Of a DNA stretch of 64,000 nt, positions 45,545 to 57,212 are shown one piece after another. Position numbers and translations under genes: made by a program. The stretch covers positions 214,224,205-214,288,204 of the forward strand of contig CP136064.1 in NCBI GenBank assembly GCA_032622095.1, given 5' to 3'. The DNA comes from Siphonodentalium dalli. Its lineage: Eukaryota; Mollusca; Scaphopoda; Gadilida; Siphonodentaliidae. The notes beneath the pieces were generated by a model that was given only the letters and a program-made list of their open reading frames with translations, ran no database searches and was not told where the DNA came from. Position 1 is the first letter of the stretch, and the number at the start of each line of letters is the position of its first letter.

Positions 45545-46140
45545 TATTCCAATTGACGACGACCCTTGTGTTCTCAAAGGTGGTTCACATACCAAATATC
45601 AAGAGATTCTTTTGAAGTTTGATCAAGTGATCAGACACATGTATGTCTGTCAAAATCATTGGACCGCTTTCTCAAATATCAACCACATACCAAATATGAA
45701 GAAATAATGTTGAATATTTCTCAAGCTTTCATTCGGACAACAAAAACGTGATTTCTAAGTGGAAAAAGATGCGTAACTAAAATCAACGGACCATCACCAA
45801 ATTCGAAACTGACACGTGTCTCCTATAAAATGTGAATCACATACCAGATATCACCATATTATGTTGAGCATTGCTCAAGTTATACTGACAACCCAATAAT
45901 TGTGATTTCTAAGTTGAACAGGGGGCATAACTCATCCGGCTGAAAATTCCGTCAACAATCATCAGGCCATGATCAAATCGAATGTCAACTGTGTTCTAAA
46001 TGTGATCTACATACCAATTTTGAAGACATTTTGTTGAATATTGAAGTCATTATCCGGACAAACCAAAACAACTGTGAATTCTAAGTCGACAAAGGGGCAT
46101 AACTAATTCAAAAATCATCGAACCATGAACAAATTCGATT
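45545..46140. repeat. Degenerate tandem repeat with ACATACCAAATAT and GGGGCATAACT modules
   Basis: Recurring order: GTGGTTCACATACCAAATAT, GAAGA-AT--TGTTGAATAT, CTCAAG, then TTCTAAGT-GA-AA-GGGGCATAACT, ATCA--GGACCAT, AAATTCGAA-, ACTGTGTTC. At least four decayed units of about 130 to 160 bp. Similar in style to the 43021 array but not the same sequence. Confidence 0.6.
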
Positions 46141-46189
46141 ATGATCCGGTCAACACGGGTGGACGACGGGCATAAGGATCGACGACATG

Positions 46190-46720
46190 CTGATTATAAC
46201 AGGCAATTCATTAAGGATTGGCTATTTATAAATGAACAATCGGAACCCAAAAAGCCCATTAATATATGGTCAATCGCAACCACGCGTGGCACGCGTGGTC
46301 GATTGTCCATTTATAAAGAACCATTAACGCTAATCATTTAATTTAATTTTTATTAACTAAATAACGGAGATATTTGAAGAAGTGTTTTTGACGAAATAAC
46401 GGAGATATTTGAAGAAGTACTTGTTAAAGAGCGTAACCCCCAATAGAAGAATTTGACTTATATGTCACCAGAGTTGATCTATTGTGGTGTTGCAATTTCT
46501 CATACAAATCGCCGTTATTTAGTAAAGGTACATTCTTTATAGAGTTATTACCCTTCATATTAAATATGAAGCTGACATGCAGGATTATCTATATATGTCG
46601 TGATTTAGTTGTCAATCCCAAGCTCACGAGCCACGTGTTGCAAGATTGACCATTAATTAATGAAAATTTAGGTACGGATTGTCCATTTATTAATGGTCAA
46701 ACTTATGCGCATTAGGTGGA
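46190..46720. repeat. Dispersed fold-back repeat family D, copy 2
   Basis: Shares AGGCAATTC-TTAAGGATTG, ACCACGCGTGGCACGC, GACGAAATAACGGAGATATT (here twice) and TTCATATTAAATATGAAG with 11600..11950. Order differs and extra stems surround 46640..46700. Confidence 0.6.
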
Positions 46721-47880
46721 TTATAATAGTCATCCGAAATGTGTCGGGGGACAATAACTACTCTATTCCCATAAAAGTTCCTCAAACGGAGTGGTCCACA
46801 TCAATTTAACCTGGGCAACGCCGGGTAAACCTGCTATTTATATATATGTGGTGAAAATCGGCCACAAAAATATTGTTTAAGCCACACCATTAGACTCCTC
46901 ATATCATGGATATTATATATACATTTGGTGGAAATCGGCGACAACACATATTCTTATCGATGTTGGTGTCCCTCTCCCTCGCCGCCCCTGACTCGAACGG
47001 CAACACTTTGGCATCTTTATACCACACCATTACATGTAGATTCCCCATATCATGCAGATGATTATTTATCACCATAATTAGCCCCAAAACCCGGACTCAT
47101 TTTTTAGTAAGACATATGTGTATTATCGGAACGCGCAGTGGCAAACGAGCTTAGCGCAATGATATGCCGGTACTTTATTATTATACAAGTATATTCAAAT
47201 TTTGTTGGGACATTTAGTGTTGACTCTGAGATCAACATTGATGACAATGGTGGTTGAAAAAGTTTGTCAACATGAAAAGATACATTTCAAATGGAACTAT
47301 ATTTTTCTTGAAGGTGTCTTTATTCAGGCTATGGTCTTACAATCTCGTCCAAATACGGATACGATAGGCGAGAATCGCATGCGTTTTGATATGTCGATGC
47401 CGTCTGGAGAGTTTGGCGGGACCAGCATCCCGTCTCGATTTGCTCAGTCTACCCTTGATGCTATAAAGTGGTAGCCGCGGGCGCTTATATATAGAGTTGT
47501 TTTTATGAGCCGTCAGGCCCCCGCGGCAGCGGTCGCTGGCGCGACCTGACTGCCTCGATATCAATTTGAAAAAGGGGTGACGTTGCTTAACGCGCCTGCG
47601 GCGCTTCAATAACAGTTTGAACAGTGCCGTCCGCCTCCTAAAAGTGATTTTTCCTATAGTGTTTTTGAAACGTGTCTCTTTGTGGTGTCATTCTTTTGGT
47701 ATGATTTTTTACTAAATAACGGGTATGTTAGAGTTACATTTCTTTGAATTTTACAATCGAAACATATTCGCATGCGATGCTGAGTCACGCGGGACACGGC
47801 AAACTAAATCGCGCGCAAATTGGCTTGCGATTTTTCAGCATCCCACCCCATTTGGCATGCGATAGCGTTTGTACTAGGTG

Positions 47881-47913
47881 CTTTATTAACCGAATTTAGC
47901 GTATTCGGTTAAT
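47881..47913. repeat. Perfect short hairpin
   Basis: TTATTAACCGAAT and ATTCGGTTAATAA are exact complements around TTAGCGT. Confidence 0.7.
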
Positions 47914-48886
47914 AAATTTCGCATAGAAAGTGACTCATTAGAGATCCTCTCTATATATATAAATTTTGGTCCAAATTTTCAACAGTTGGAAATTTCATAC
48001 CTGACACAACATTAGTTGGAAATTTCACACCAACAATAGGTTGAAATGTTCTTGTAGTTTGATTTTCAAACAATTTATTGGGGGGAATTAATTGTTTTTG
48101 GACCAATATTTGCATATTTTCCTATTTTTTGTCAAAATTTTGGACTGAAATGGTCATCAGTTGGAAATTGTCCAACCTCATGGGGGGGGGGTGACAGGTT
48201 GGAAATTTTGTGTCCTGGTCCCTGCCCCGTGGCCAGTCAAAAACTGCTAGTTAATTTAAGAAAACAATATTCTCATACATTTGGTCAACATTGGCATTGG
48301 AATTGTCATCAGTTGTAAATTGTCCAACTCTAAGAATGCTTGACGCTAGTCTAGATGCTAGGATTTTGCGATATTCTTGTTCAGATTACAAAATTTTCTC
48401 ACACCGGCCGTCGGCCGAACAACGATGGTCTGCTCGGTGTGTCGTGGTCTCTTGACCGTAGCCGTGTGCATTTGTATGGAGTTAGACCACTAGATGTTAG
48501 GATTTATGCAATGTTTCAGGTTAAAATATCTGAATGTTCTCATACCGGGAATATTGAACCATGGTTTATGAAGATATAGGATATTAGGCCTAAACACTGA
48601 GGTGCAAGGGAGGGGTGCAAATGGAATTATGCAAAACTGTTCGGTGTGATTCTGACTCAAAGGGGGGGGGGGGTGTGCAGTTGGAATTTCCCAAGGTGGA
48701 CACCCCCAACGGAAACCCTCTAGCCACGTCCCTGATCATAAAGTATCATTAATGGTATCATAACGGCCTCATAACGCGACCGGCATCATAATGTGTCTAT
48801 ATGTAACTTCTGCATGTATCTGTCTGATATTAAAACAGTCAATTTGTATGTCATTTATCGCATATTATTTCTTAACATGTATTCAG

Positions 48887-48975
48887 GATTCACCCCCCAA
48901 AATTAACTCGTATTCAGGATTCACCCCCCCCCCCAAAAATTAACTTGTATTCAGGATTCAGGGGGATGGGGGGGG
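48887..48975. repeat. Short tandem repeat GTATTCAGGATTCACCCCCC
   Basis: The phrase occurs three times within about 90 bp with variable C-run length, the last one followed by GGGGG instead of CCCCC. Confidence 0.7.
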
Positions 48976-49282
48976 TGATACCATCACTCCTGTTAGACCC
49001 TTTTCGAACCCTCTGGGTGGTCCCCTGTTAATTCATATAGAACACATATATCGCAAATATAGATATAGATATGTACTACTCGTTTCTCGTAACTCACCCA
49101 ATCGTATCCGCGTTCCAAATGCAGATATCTATCGAACGCGAACAGCAAGTCACTCACTATGAAATCGAACATCAAAATCAGTGGCGTGTTCGCCGAATTT
49201 ACACCTTTACGTTGAACTTGTACTTCGCAGCCTGCTAATGGGTGAGCCATGGCCGTTATTATCACCGCTTGTGTTATTGCAG

Positions 49283-49388
49283 GTCTCGCTTGGTCTGGAG
49301 AGATGTGTAAGGAAAAGGGTCAGTCAATTGTAGAGGAACAAATCAGTTTTGGGGTCGAAACGGTAGCGGCTCACGAAATGGGACATAA
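49283..49388 (+). CDS. Metalloprotease exon: first half of the zinc-binding site (HEMGH)
   Basis: Acceptor TGTGTTATTGCAG, donor CATAA/GTAGGT; two bases, 34 codons, two bases (phase 1 to 2). It reads GLAWSGEMC, the 'GxAxxGxxC' loop, and ends AAHEMGH with AA of the next codon. The next exon supplies C, giving Asn. The two His and the catalytic Glu of the metzincin site are here; the third His is in exon 52901. This is the clearest proof of the family. Confidence 0.93.
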
Positions 49389-49538
49389 GTAGGTACCTTA
49401 TATATGAACCTCACATGTCTGAAGCACTTGTCGACTCTAACAGTTGTTATCTGACGTCGAAATATGTGTTTGTTTGTTGAGCTACCGTTTAACGTCGTTT
49501 TTGTCGCTCGGTAATACCGCGGCGTATATATATATTTA

Positions 49539-50219
49539 CTAGAAGGTGACCCGACTTCGTCCGGGCTATTCAAAAACCAAATTTCAAGTCGATAGCTCCA
49601 CCCGTTTCCTAGATCTGGTCTGCGCATGCGCGAAGCTGGTGTCGCACGTGCTCGGCGACCCGATAAAATTCGTATCCGGGGCAAGATACATTCACATACC
49701 AAATTTCAAGTCGATAGCTACACCCGTTTGCGAGATATATAGCCCAATGTCATTTGCGGATACCTCGGCCGGTGATGAGTTAACGCGACACAGTCAAATG
49801 CATCGGCAGGGTGAGAGTTAACGTAATCTAACTTTATGACCTCTGACGACGTCATAGAAATTACGCATTGATTTTATCCCGATAAAAGCATCGGACCACT
49901 TGTACCTAATAATTGAGGCAGATAACTAAAACGGATACATACATATTATATATCGTTGGAAAGAGGACACGCCACAGATTCTAACCGTGCAAATTATATG
50001 ACTGGCAATTTATTATTCGCGCTATATCGAATCGATTTGTGAGCACCGAACTGAAATATATTAGCGCAAAAACGGCGTAAAAACAGATTTGACCTCCGCA
50101 CGTGAAAAGTTGACCTCGCACGGACAAATAAATATGCCTATGTTCGTCTCCGGCCGAAAACACATCCAAATACCAAATTTCATCGAAATTGGCTTAGTCG
50201 TTTTCGAGTCCATCGATTT

Positions 50220-50261
<42 letters not shown>

Positions 50262-50292
50262 AACACACAGATCTTTCAAAATATATAATAGA
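49539..50292. mobile_element. RTE/SINE-like dispersed unit, copy 1 of a tandem pair
   Basis: Begins CTAGAAGGTGACCCGACTTC, contains CTGGTCTGCGCATGCGCGAA and ACCAAATTTCAAGTCGATAG, and ends CCAAATTTCATCGAAATTGG, CTTAGTCGTTTTCGAGTCCA, then (CA)n and TTTCAAAATATATAATAGA. The 'CCAAATTTCAT.(A)AAT.GG...GT.GTTTT' tail followed by a microsatellite is typical of RTE-type LINE or SINE 3' ends. The 119- and 168-codon ORFs across it are not genes. Confidence 0.6.
50221..50258. repeat. (CA)n microsatellite, first
   Basis: About 18 CA repeats at the tail of the first unit. Confidence 0.9.
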
Positions 50293-51095
50293 CTAGAAGG
50301 TGACCCGACTTCGTCCGGGCTATTAAAAAACCAAATTTCAAGTCGATTGCTCCACCCGTTTCCTAGATCTGGTCTGCGCATGCGCGAAGCTGGTGTCGCA
50401 CGTGCTCGGCGACCCGATAAAATTCGTATCCGGGGCAAGATACATTCACATACCAAATTTAAAGTCAATATCTCAACCCGTTTCCTAGATCTGGTCTGCG
50501 CATGCGCGAAGCTGGCGTCGCACGTGCTCGGCGACCCGATAAAATTCGTATCCGGGGCAAGATACATTCACATACCAAATATCAAGTCGATAGCTACACC
50601 CGTTTCCGAGATATATAGCCCAATGTCATTTGCGGATACCTCGGCCGGTGATGAGTTAACGCGACACAGTCAAATGCATCGGCAGTGTGAGAGTTAACGT
50701 AATCTAACTTTATGACCTCTGACGACGTCATAGAAATTACGCATTGATTTTATCCCGATAAAAGCATCGGACCACTTGTACCTAATAATTGAGGCAGATA
50801 ACTAAAACGGATACATACATATTATATATCGTTGGAAAGAGGACACGCCACAGATTCTAACCGTGCAAATTATATGACTGGCAATTTATTATTCGCGCTA
50901 TATCGAATCGATTTGTGAGCACCGAACTGAAATATATTAGCGCAAAAACGGCGTAAAAACAGATTTGACCTCCGCACGTGAAAAGTTGACCTCGCACGGA
51001 CAAATAAATATGCCTATGTTCGTCTCCGGCCGAAAACACATCCAAATACCAAATTTCATCGAAATTGGCTTAGTCGTTTTCGACTCCATCGATTT

Positions 51096-51139
<44 letters not shown>

Positions 51140-51176
51140 AACACATACACAGATCTTTCAAAATATATAATAGATT
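50293..51176. mobile_element. RTE/SINE-like dispersed unit, copy 2 of a tandem pair
   Basis: Same unit as 49539..50292, nearly identical over the last 600 bp, but with an extra module of roughly 125 bp: the block from CCTAGATCTGGTCTGCGCAT to TTCACATACCAAAT is present twice. It ends in a second (CA)n run (51099..51134) and TTTCAAAATATATAATAGA. The near identity points to recent tandem duplication. Confidence 0.65.
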
Positions 51177-51563
51177 ACAAGATCATATATATCTTTATTC
51201 CTTTCAATAAACCCATTCTATAAATATTAATCGTTCGTTTAATAAAAGGAAATAGTGCCAGGTGACTTTTGACTCCAGGTTTGTCGTCTGTTGACATTCC
51301 GTACGCTACGTCTCAAAATACTGTGGCTTCCAACATTTTTCCAACAAACTATAACGAATGAATAGTTAAAAAAGTTGTGTCATAAAATATACGCCATTAA
51401 ATATGCCAAAGAGTTTTTAATTATCTGGGACTATTTCTTTACGCGGGCAAACAACGCATAGTTACGTGAAACGTCATCGCATGCCTTATATAAGCCGATA
51501 TTAGTTTCACGTCCCATATCTAGATTTAAGTATGTTTTGTCGATGTTTTGGATCATGTAATAA

Positions 51564-51692
51564 ATAGAGTCTACAACTCGTCCCCTGTTTATAGCGGACT
51601 TTACAAAACTCGTCCAGTAAATTATAGACCTAACTTACTGGACTCGTTTTGTAAATTCCGCTATAAACTGGGACTCATTGTAGATCCTCTAT
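51564..51692. repeat. Long hairpin with ATAGAG...CTCTAT ends
   Basis: ATAGAGTCTACAACTCGTCCC-GTTTATAGCGGA style left arm pairs with CCGCTATAAACTGGGACTCA and TGTAGATCCTCTAT on the right; CTCGTCCAGTAA pairs with TTACTGGACTCG inside. About 129 bp, nearly fully self-complementary. Confidence 0.7.
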
Positions 51693-52900
51693 ATTTGACA
51701 TCACTCGTGATATAAATGAATTAAGCGACTTCAACCTCAGTTGGTATCGAACTACCGGCGATATTAACCTAAAAGGTAGCTCATTCCCTCCGAAATATAT
51801 CAATTATATTTACGATATATACAGGTTCGGTACGAGCTCACAAATACCCACTATGTCTGCAGTCTTCGAGTGTATCTATGGTGTCCATACCAGCGACGGG
51901 GTTAGAGGGATTGTTAGGTGTCGGACTTAAAATTTCCAACTGCTCCCCCTTGAACCAGACCAAATTACAAACTTGGGGAAATTCCATTTGCACCACGCCC
52001 CTCAACTGCTACATCAAACTTTTCAGGTGTTTTAAATTATCAAAGCAACTGCTACATCAAACTTATCAGGTGTTCTAAATTCTCAACTTGACTGGACTTA
52101 TGGCCATCAGTCAGCAAAGTTGCCAAATTTGATACTATAAATGCAGGATGGAAAATAAAACTTTGTGAACAATTTCAACCTAGTTTTGAACTGAAATTTC
52201 CAACAGTTGAAAATTTTGAATAGATCTGGGAGTGAGACACCCAGCCCATGTCTCCACGTCATTGATCCATATGCTGAGACGGACAAGATAAGTCGAAACT
52301 TACATATGAATAAAGTTTTGTGGTGTGAGCAGCAAGATAGAGTCTCAATGATATAAATTCACCGGAATTTGCTCAGAAATAGAGTATGCTCCCTTAGACT
52401 ACTCGTCAACAGTCTCTCGTAGAACTGGCAATATGTTTCCCCCAATAACTTACTCCGTGTTATATTATGTTACACACACGTTTGAAAAGAAGGAATATTT
52501 TTTTATTGGAGTCACATCTGTGAACCCTGGTTGCTCTTGACGATTGCAGATATAAAACGAGACATTTTATATAAGACAAGTTTAACAAACCGTAATGTTC
52601 GTACGAAAACAACTAATCTCTATCTCTTTCGTGTATGAGGAGAGAATTATCACTGGGTTTTATTCCTATAGCCTATGGTCAAGTGAGATTGGTGTGGACG
52701 AACAGTATTACATAGTTTAGGTTGTGCAGGTTACCATGTTTGTGTATTATTGTTATGGTTATGTAAAATTTCCCATTGTCGACTGCATGCATGCATGCAC
52801 ACAGGGAGTGTTTGAAAAAAATAAAACACTAGATGCGCATGAACAATCTATTACTTATTGCTTCATAGACATATAACCATGATCAAACAAACCTTTACAG
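51693..52900. other. Intron, small repeats only
   Basis: A duplicated phrase AACTGCTACATCAAACTT and CAGGTGTT-TAAATT occurs near 52005 and 52047. AATTTCCAAC motifs recur (51930, 52195), like those at 48 kb. No coding signal. Confidence 0.4.
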
Positions 52901-53068
52901 CCTCAACGCACTGCATGACGGCAATGGTAACAACGTATGTCTCGAGAGTGATGGCTATATCATGGCAGCTTCCAGCAGTCCAAAGTCGGATGACAGGCGG
53001 TTCAATGCGTGGAAGTTTTCAACATGTTCTATAAAGACTATAACTGACTACGTCGACTCACTGACCAG
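52901..53068 (+). CDS. Metalloprotease exon: third zinc His and Met-turn
   Basis: Acceptor AAACCTTTACAG, donor ACCAG/GTAAAA; one base, 55 codons, two bases (phase 2 to 2). Joined to the previous exon the active site reads H-E-M-G-H-N-L-N-A-L-H-D, where Asn takes the place of the usual Gly. GYIMAAS supplies the Met-turn, and WKFSTCS is the conserved end of the catalytic domain. HDGNGNN and CLESDGY also fit the family. Confidence 0.93.
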
Positions 53069-53966
53069 GTAAAAAATAATGTATGTTAGCTTTCTGAACC
53101 AGTGTATAACTGAATACATCATATGGCTCATTCATTGATGTTGCTACCCAGAATAAGATGTGTTGCAACGCAGGATAAGGATGTGAAGTTATCAAATAAT
53201 CAAATTGTAAGATAAATGTATACTTAATTAACTTATCATGCTGGATCGCAATTTTTGTTTTGTTGCTGATATCAATGATCCGAGGTCGACGTCATGATGA
53301 GAGCTTTGATAGCGTGTGCTCGTTGATATAGTTGTATTCAATGCTGTAAACTTAGGTTGATATGAACACTAGGACAATATATTGATGATGATTCCCTCCA
53401 CCCTATCTAATGGTAATTTCAGTGCCACCCTGTACAATGTTAGTCACATTTTCTGTAAAACATTCATCATCATCGTATTTAGTTATTATTCAGTTACAGG
53501 ATATCCGTTTCGTAATTATTTAAATATTTATAATTCCCTTCTTATTCCATAAGTCATATTAACATAGCAAAACACTCTATATGATATACATGTGACATAA
53601 CTATACCTACTTGTATTACACGTATAAGACCCACGTCTGTCTTGCACCAGCTGACATGTTGTGCTCGGACCAGTTGTTTAACCCTTTCAGTGCCAAGTCC
53701 GATTTTTGTATCAAACCATATTTCCTTGATAATTTTTTCAAATTTATTGATTATAATAATGTGATACATTGATGGAAATAGCTCTTAAATGATCAAGGAA
53801 AATATATGGGTTGATACAAAAATCGGACTTGGCACTGAAAGGGTTAAGACACGACACTGTTATAATTTTTTCGTATTGAAAACGGGTTGAAATGGTCTGA
53901 ATCATCGTGTTTATATATATTCCGTCGAACATACACTCCATTGATCAGTGAACATTTCTCTTGCAG
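53069..53966. other. Intron containing one MITE
   Basis: Apart from the family C MITE at 53682..53843 nothing was recognised. Confidence 0.4.
53682..53843. mobile_element. TTAA-flanked MITE, family C, copy 2
   Basis: 162 bp between TTAA at 53678..53681 and 53844..53847. Ends CCCTTTCAGTGCCAAGTCCG and CGGACTTGGCACTGAAAGGG are exact complements and the pairing continues for about 40 bp, so half the element is stem. CCC/GGG next to TTAA as in copy 1, although the inner sequence differs, so it may be a sister family. Confidence 0.85.
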
Positions 53967-54102
53967 GTCTGGCATAAACTGTCTGTCGATCATCAACAAT
54001 TTATCGCCTGTCAATGTGTCCGCATATTTACCGTATGGTGAGATTATGGACGCAAACCAGCAATGTCGACTAGCAATCAGCGATGATTCGAAAGTGTGCG
54101 GG
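53967..54102 (+). CDS. Metalloprotease exon: start of Cys-rich region
   Basis: Acceptor TTTCTCTTGCAG, donor GGG/GTGAAT; one base plus 45 codons (phase 2 to 0). It reads SGINCLSIINNLSP, LPYGEIMDANQQCRL and DDSKVC, matching the 'LPGQ.YDA..QCR...G..S..C' segment that follows the catalytic domain in ADAMTS-like proteins. The frame stays open past the donor, but the next exon fits only if splicing occurs here. Confidence 0.88.
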
Positions 54103-54767
54103 GTGAATATGCATAATGAGAAGACATATAATGGACATGGAACGTGCGGTCCTTTTCAAAGAGCCGTCCATTCCCACTATATTCAAATACCATAAGTGAA
54201 TATTTTCGCAAAACAGAAGACAGATTAGGGCACGTTCACACACTGGCAAGTTTACAGGGTATGGTTTTCAGGCATTTTGTCATAGAAAAGGTTATGATGC
54301 CAGAATATGAACGCAACATGCATATAAAATGCATCTGCATCACATCTAGCTACCGGTACGTGATCCAGGGGGGTTCATTCACTTTTTTCCATACAGTAGG
54401 CCGGGGTGGGTGGTTCAGCCGCGAAAAAAGTCACCTTTTTCCAAGTGGTCATTTTCCACTTACAACATTTCTGCAATATAATTGCCTCAAAGTGTTCAGC
54501 ATCATTGTTATGATATTTATTACACGCTTGTTCCTAGAAGTACAGTGTTATTGCTGTTCCATATTTACAAATCCGTATGGAACGTACGTTCCATACGCAT
54601 CTCGTTGACGTAAAATGACGTACATGACGTTCGCCTCAACCATGATACTGGAACTATTTAAATAAAAGAATCATCACACATGACAAACATGCCCTGTATG
54701 AGCCTAAATAAACCTTCTAATCTTGTATTTTTAATGCACGGATTCTAGGACGCGAAGCGTGTAATAA
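54103..54767. other. Intron, nothing recognised
   Basis: A 154-codon open frame at 54144..54608 has no family signature and is judged chance. A short palindrome GGAACGTACGTTCC lies near 54580. Confidence 0.4.
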
Positions 54768-54912
54768 ACACAGAACTACACGATGTGTAAACGGGTTTGT
54801 CGACACGGCATTCGTGCTGTCGCGGAAGGATAGCACTCGAGGCGTTCTATCCTTCCGCGACAGCACTCGTGCCGTATCGACAAACCCATTTACACATCGT
54901 GTCGTTCTGTGT
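54768..54912. repeat. Long hairpin with ACACAGAAC...GTTCTGTGT ends
   Basis: CACGATGTGTAAACGGGTTT, GTCGACACGGCA-TCGTGCTG and TCGCGGAAGGATAG on the left pair with CTATCCTTCCGCGA, CAGCACTCGTGCCGTATCGA and AAACCCATTTACACATCGTG. About 145 bp, nearly all stem. Probably a small foldback element. Confidence 0.75.
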
Positions 54913-55110
54913 ATGTATGACACTTAGGTCAGGGCTTAGGGGGGGAGTAGTTAGTGTGGATATAGGCATAACGCTTCTCAGAAATCCCGGTTACAAACTA
55001 ACACTCAAAATTTCGTCTTTTGCATCAGATCACATTGTCAAGTACCAACGCCACTGGTTCAAGATGAAAATGGACAGTTATGACACCCATGATTAAAGTA
55101 AATACATATA

Positions 55111-55256
55111 GGTTATCACCACCATGTGTGTTTCTGAGATCCGTATTCAAGTCGAGCTGCCTTCTCGGGGCAGTCTATCGACGAGTCGATAGACAGCACA
55201 GAGAAGGCAGCGAGACTTGAATACAGGTCTCGGAAACACACAGGGTGATGATAACC
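55111..55256. repeat. Long hairpin with GGTTATCA...TGATAACC ends
   Basis: GGTTATCACCACCATGTGTG, TTTCTGAGATCCGTATTCAAG and GCTGCCTTCTC pair with their complements on the right (GAGAAGGCAGC, CTTGAATACAGGTCTCGGAA, ACACACAGGGTGATGATAACC). About 146 bp. Similar in form to 54768..54912 but a different sequence. Confidence 0.75.
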
Positions 55257-57009
55257 AATTTATCTTACAATTCGTCCCATAAAAATGCAATAAAACTCAA
55301 TTTAAAACAGGAACTATTTTATTACGCGCTACACACAACATACACAATTCTCAGCACGCGACGTTGTAATAAGTCAAATTCTGAGAAATTCACGTCACTA
55401 TATATTCAATTTCACTTTGGCTGCAATCCGATTCAATGATGAGGCGACGATATTTTCGTTTTAAATGTTCGACATTATTGTCACTTTTAACAGGATAATT
55501 GTATTATTTTATGGTGCAATCTCCTTGGATGATGATAGCGTTGGCGAGAGGCATTGCAGGAGATGACTGACCATTCAGAGTTTTGGTGAATTTTTAACTT
55601 TCCGACACGTCAACAATCGAGTTCTGATTCGCACTAAAATCACCCATTAAAATTCATTTAGAGGAAATGCAATAAATCACGGATTTTTCGTAAGTATTCT
55701 GTTTTATATCCTTAACATGAGATAAAATTAATTTGATTTTTCCTTCTGTAGTTTATCGAATAAAAAATGCGTTCAGTAGCTTTTGATCAAGACCGTATAC
55801 TGAATTACGGGGAATTCCCTACTTCGCTGAAATAGAATTTGTTAAATTAGTCCGTATTCGTGCGCGCTGTAAACAATGTGTAACGTTCGTAACTTTTCGG
55901 ATTCCAACACATTTTTGGATGACATCTTTAGTTTTTTCGGTCAGTCTCCACATTTTGTCCACTTTATTGAAATACGTATTGATTATTTTACGTTTTTAGC
56001 ACACGATTATATTATTTTATGACTTTAATTGGTTATTTAGACGTTTTGTTTTGAAAGCCAGTTGCCGAAACGCACGTGCACTAGCTGTTGCCATCCACGA
56101 TATCATTGTTGCCATCCAGGATACAAGATCGGAAACCGCCTAGGCGTTTTCGCGTGTATTTGAGGAAATATAGCTAAATTGTAAGATAACAATGAATAAA
56201 GCTATTCATTTATATCATTAATGTTTACTCATTAGGGTGGATACACACATTCATGTAATGGCTGTATGTAAAATACATGTATTTTACATGGCCACACCAA
56301 TAATTGACAACATTAGTCACCTGCGCTCAAGAGGTTCATTGTTCAGGCCAGACAAGTGAGTAGTGATAAGCGAAGTAAAACTGTCTGCTGTCAGGACATT
56401 TAAGGCCAATCCAAACCATGTCTTCTCTTACGGATGCGGAAATTAGCCAAGTCTATGTGATATCTGGCATTTTATTAATGCCCAAACAACAGAAGCGACA
56501 CGTCTGAAATATACAGGCTTGATATTGAACAATTTCGACCATGATGCTTGTTTGGCGTGGGGTCGCGAAAGCTTCAAATCGCTAAGGGACTTAGTTGAAT
56601 GCATCGGTCGGAATAAACTGGGAAAAAAGGTACAATATAATATGTTTTAGTTGAAAAGCTCAGAGTTAGCCACACCGCCTGGTAGCTTTCGGGATCTCAT
56701 ATAGCCCCAAGTTGGTGGAAATCCTGATCCACCACTGCTATGAATATCAAGAGAGGATTGGTAATTATTTAAATAGAACGTCCGCCATATGGGTTATCCC
56801 ACGAACAGATATTTTAAGTGGCCTGGCGACTCGGTCTAAGATAGCGGTTTATCTATATTCCGACTTAGTTGGAACTAGAACCAAGTGCGGTCAACAGGAT
56901 AACAATGGGTGCTGCAGGTTTATACGATTCTTATCTGTTCTAAGACTTTATAACTGAAACAAATACCAAGCCTAAATGGTGTGAGACTACAGATTTTTAG
57001 GTAAAACGT
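55257..57009. other. Intron, nothing recognised except a 20-bp palindrome
   Basis: GTAAAATACATGTATTTTAC at about 56269..56288 is a perfect 20-bp palindrome. Two AA-rich stretches between 55560 and 56000 show no coding signal. No shared repeat found. Confidence 0.35.
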
Positions 57010-57212
57010 GGGTGGGTACCCTGCATGAAATTGGAAAAAACATTCCTTCAAATAAGGGGTGATTTGGCTGGATTTGGAGGTAAAAAGGGGGTGGGTACCC
57101 GCATGAAATTTCCTTCAAACAGGGGGGTGGTGGGTACCCAAGAGGCGGAACAAAATTTCAGACTACTGTCGTGGCACTTTTTTCCGACCCCCCCCCCCCC
57201 CCCCCCCCCCTG
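57010..57212. repeat. GGGTACCC / poly-C dispersed repeat with a 23-base C run
   Basis: GGGTGGGTACCCTGCATGAA and GGGGGTGGGTACCCGCATGAA repeat within 100 bp, then TTTTTTCCGAC followed by about 23 C (57188..57210). The same TTCCGAC + poly-C joint occurs at 20750, indicating one repeat family. Confidence 0.6.

Larger units (their letters stand above)
46721..49282. other. Intron with small repeats, no gene recognised
   Basis: Contains a repeated segment CATTAGACTCCTCATATCAT / CATTACATGTAGATTCCCCAT with TATATAC-ATTTGGTG-AAATCGGC-ACAA, a GC-rich patch at 47470..47610 with GGCGCGACCTGACTGCC, AGTTGGAAATTTC motifs at 47975..48210, and poly-G runs at about 48182 and 48661. The 90-codon ORFs here lack family signatures. 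Confidence 0.4.

Noticed and set aside
50061-50697. 168- and 202-codon ORFs across the CA-repeat region
   Set aside because: They translate the (CA)n microsatellite (His-Thr or Val-Cys runs) and the duplicated dispersed repeat. Not genes.
54144-54608. 154-codon ORF downstream of exon 53967..54102
   Set aside because: It has no family signature, and the neighbouring exons splice across it in phase.
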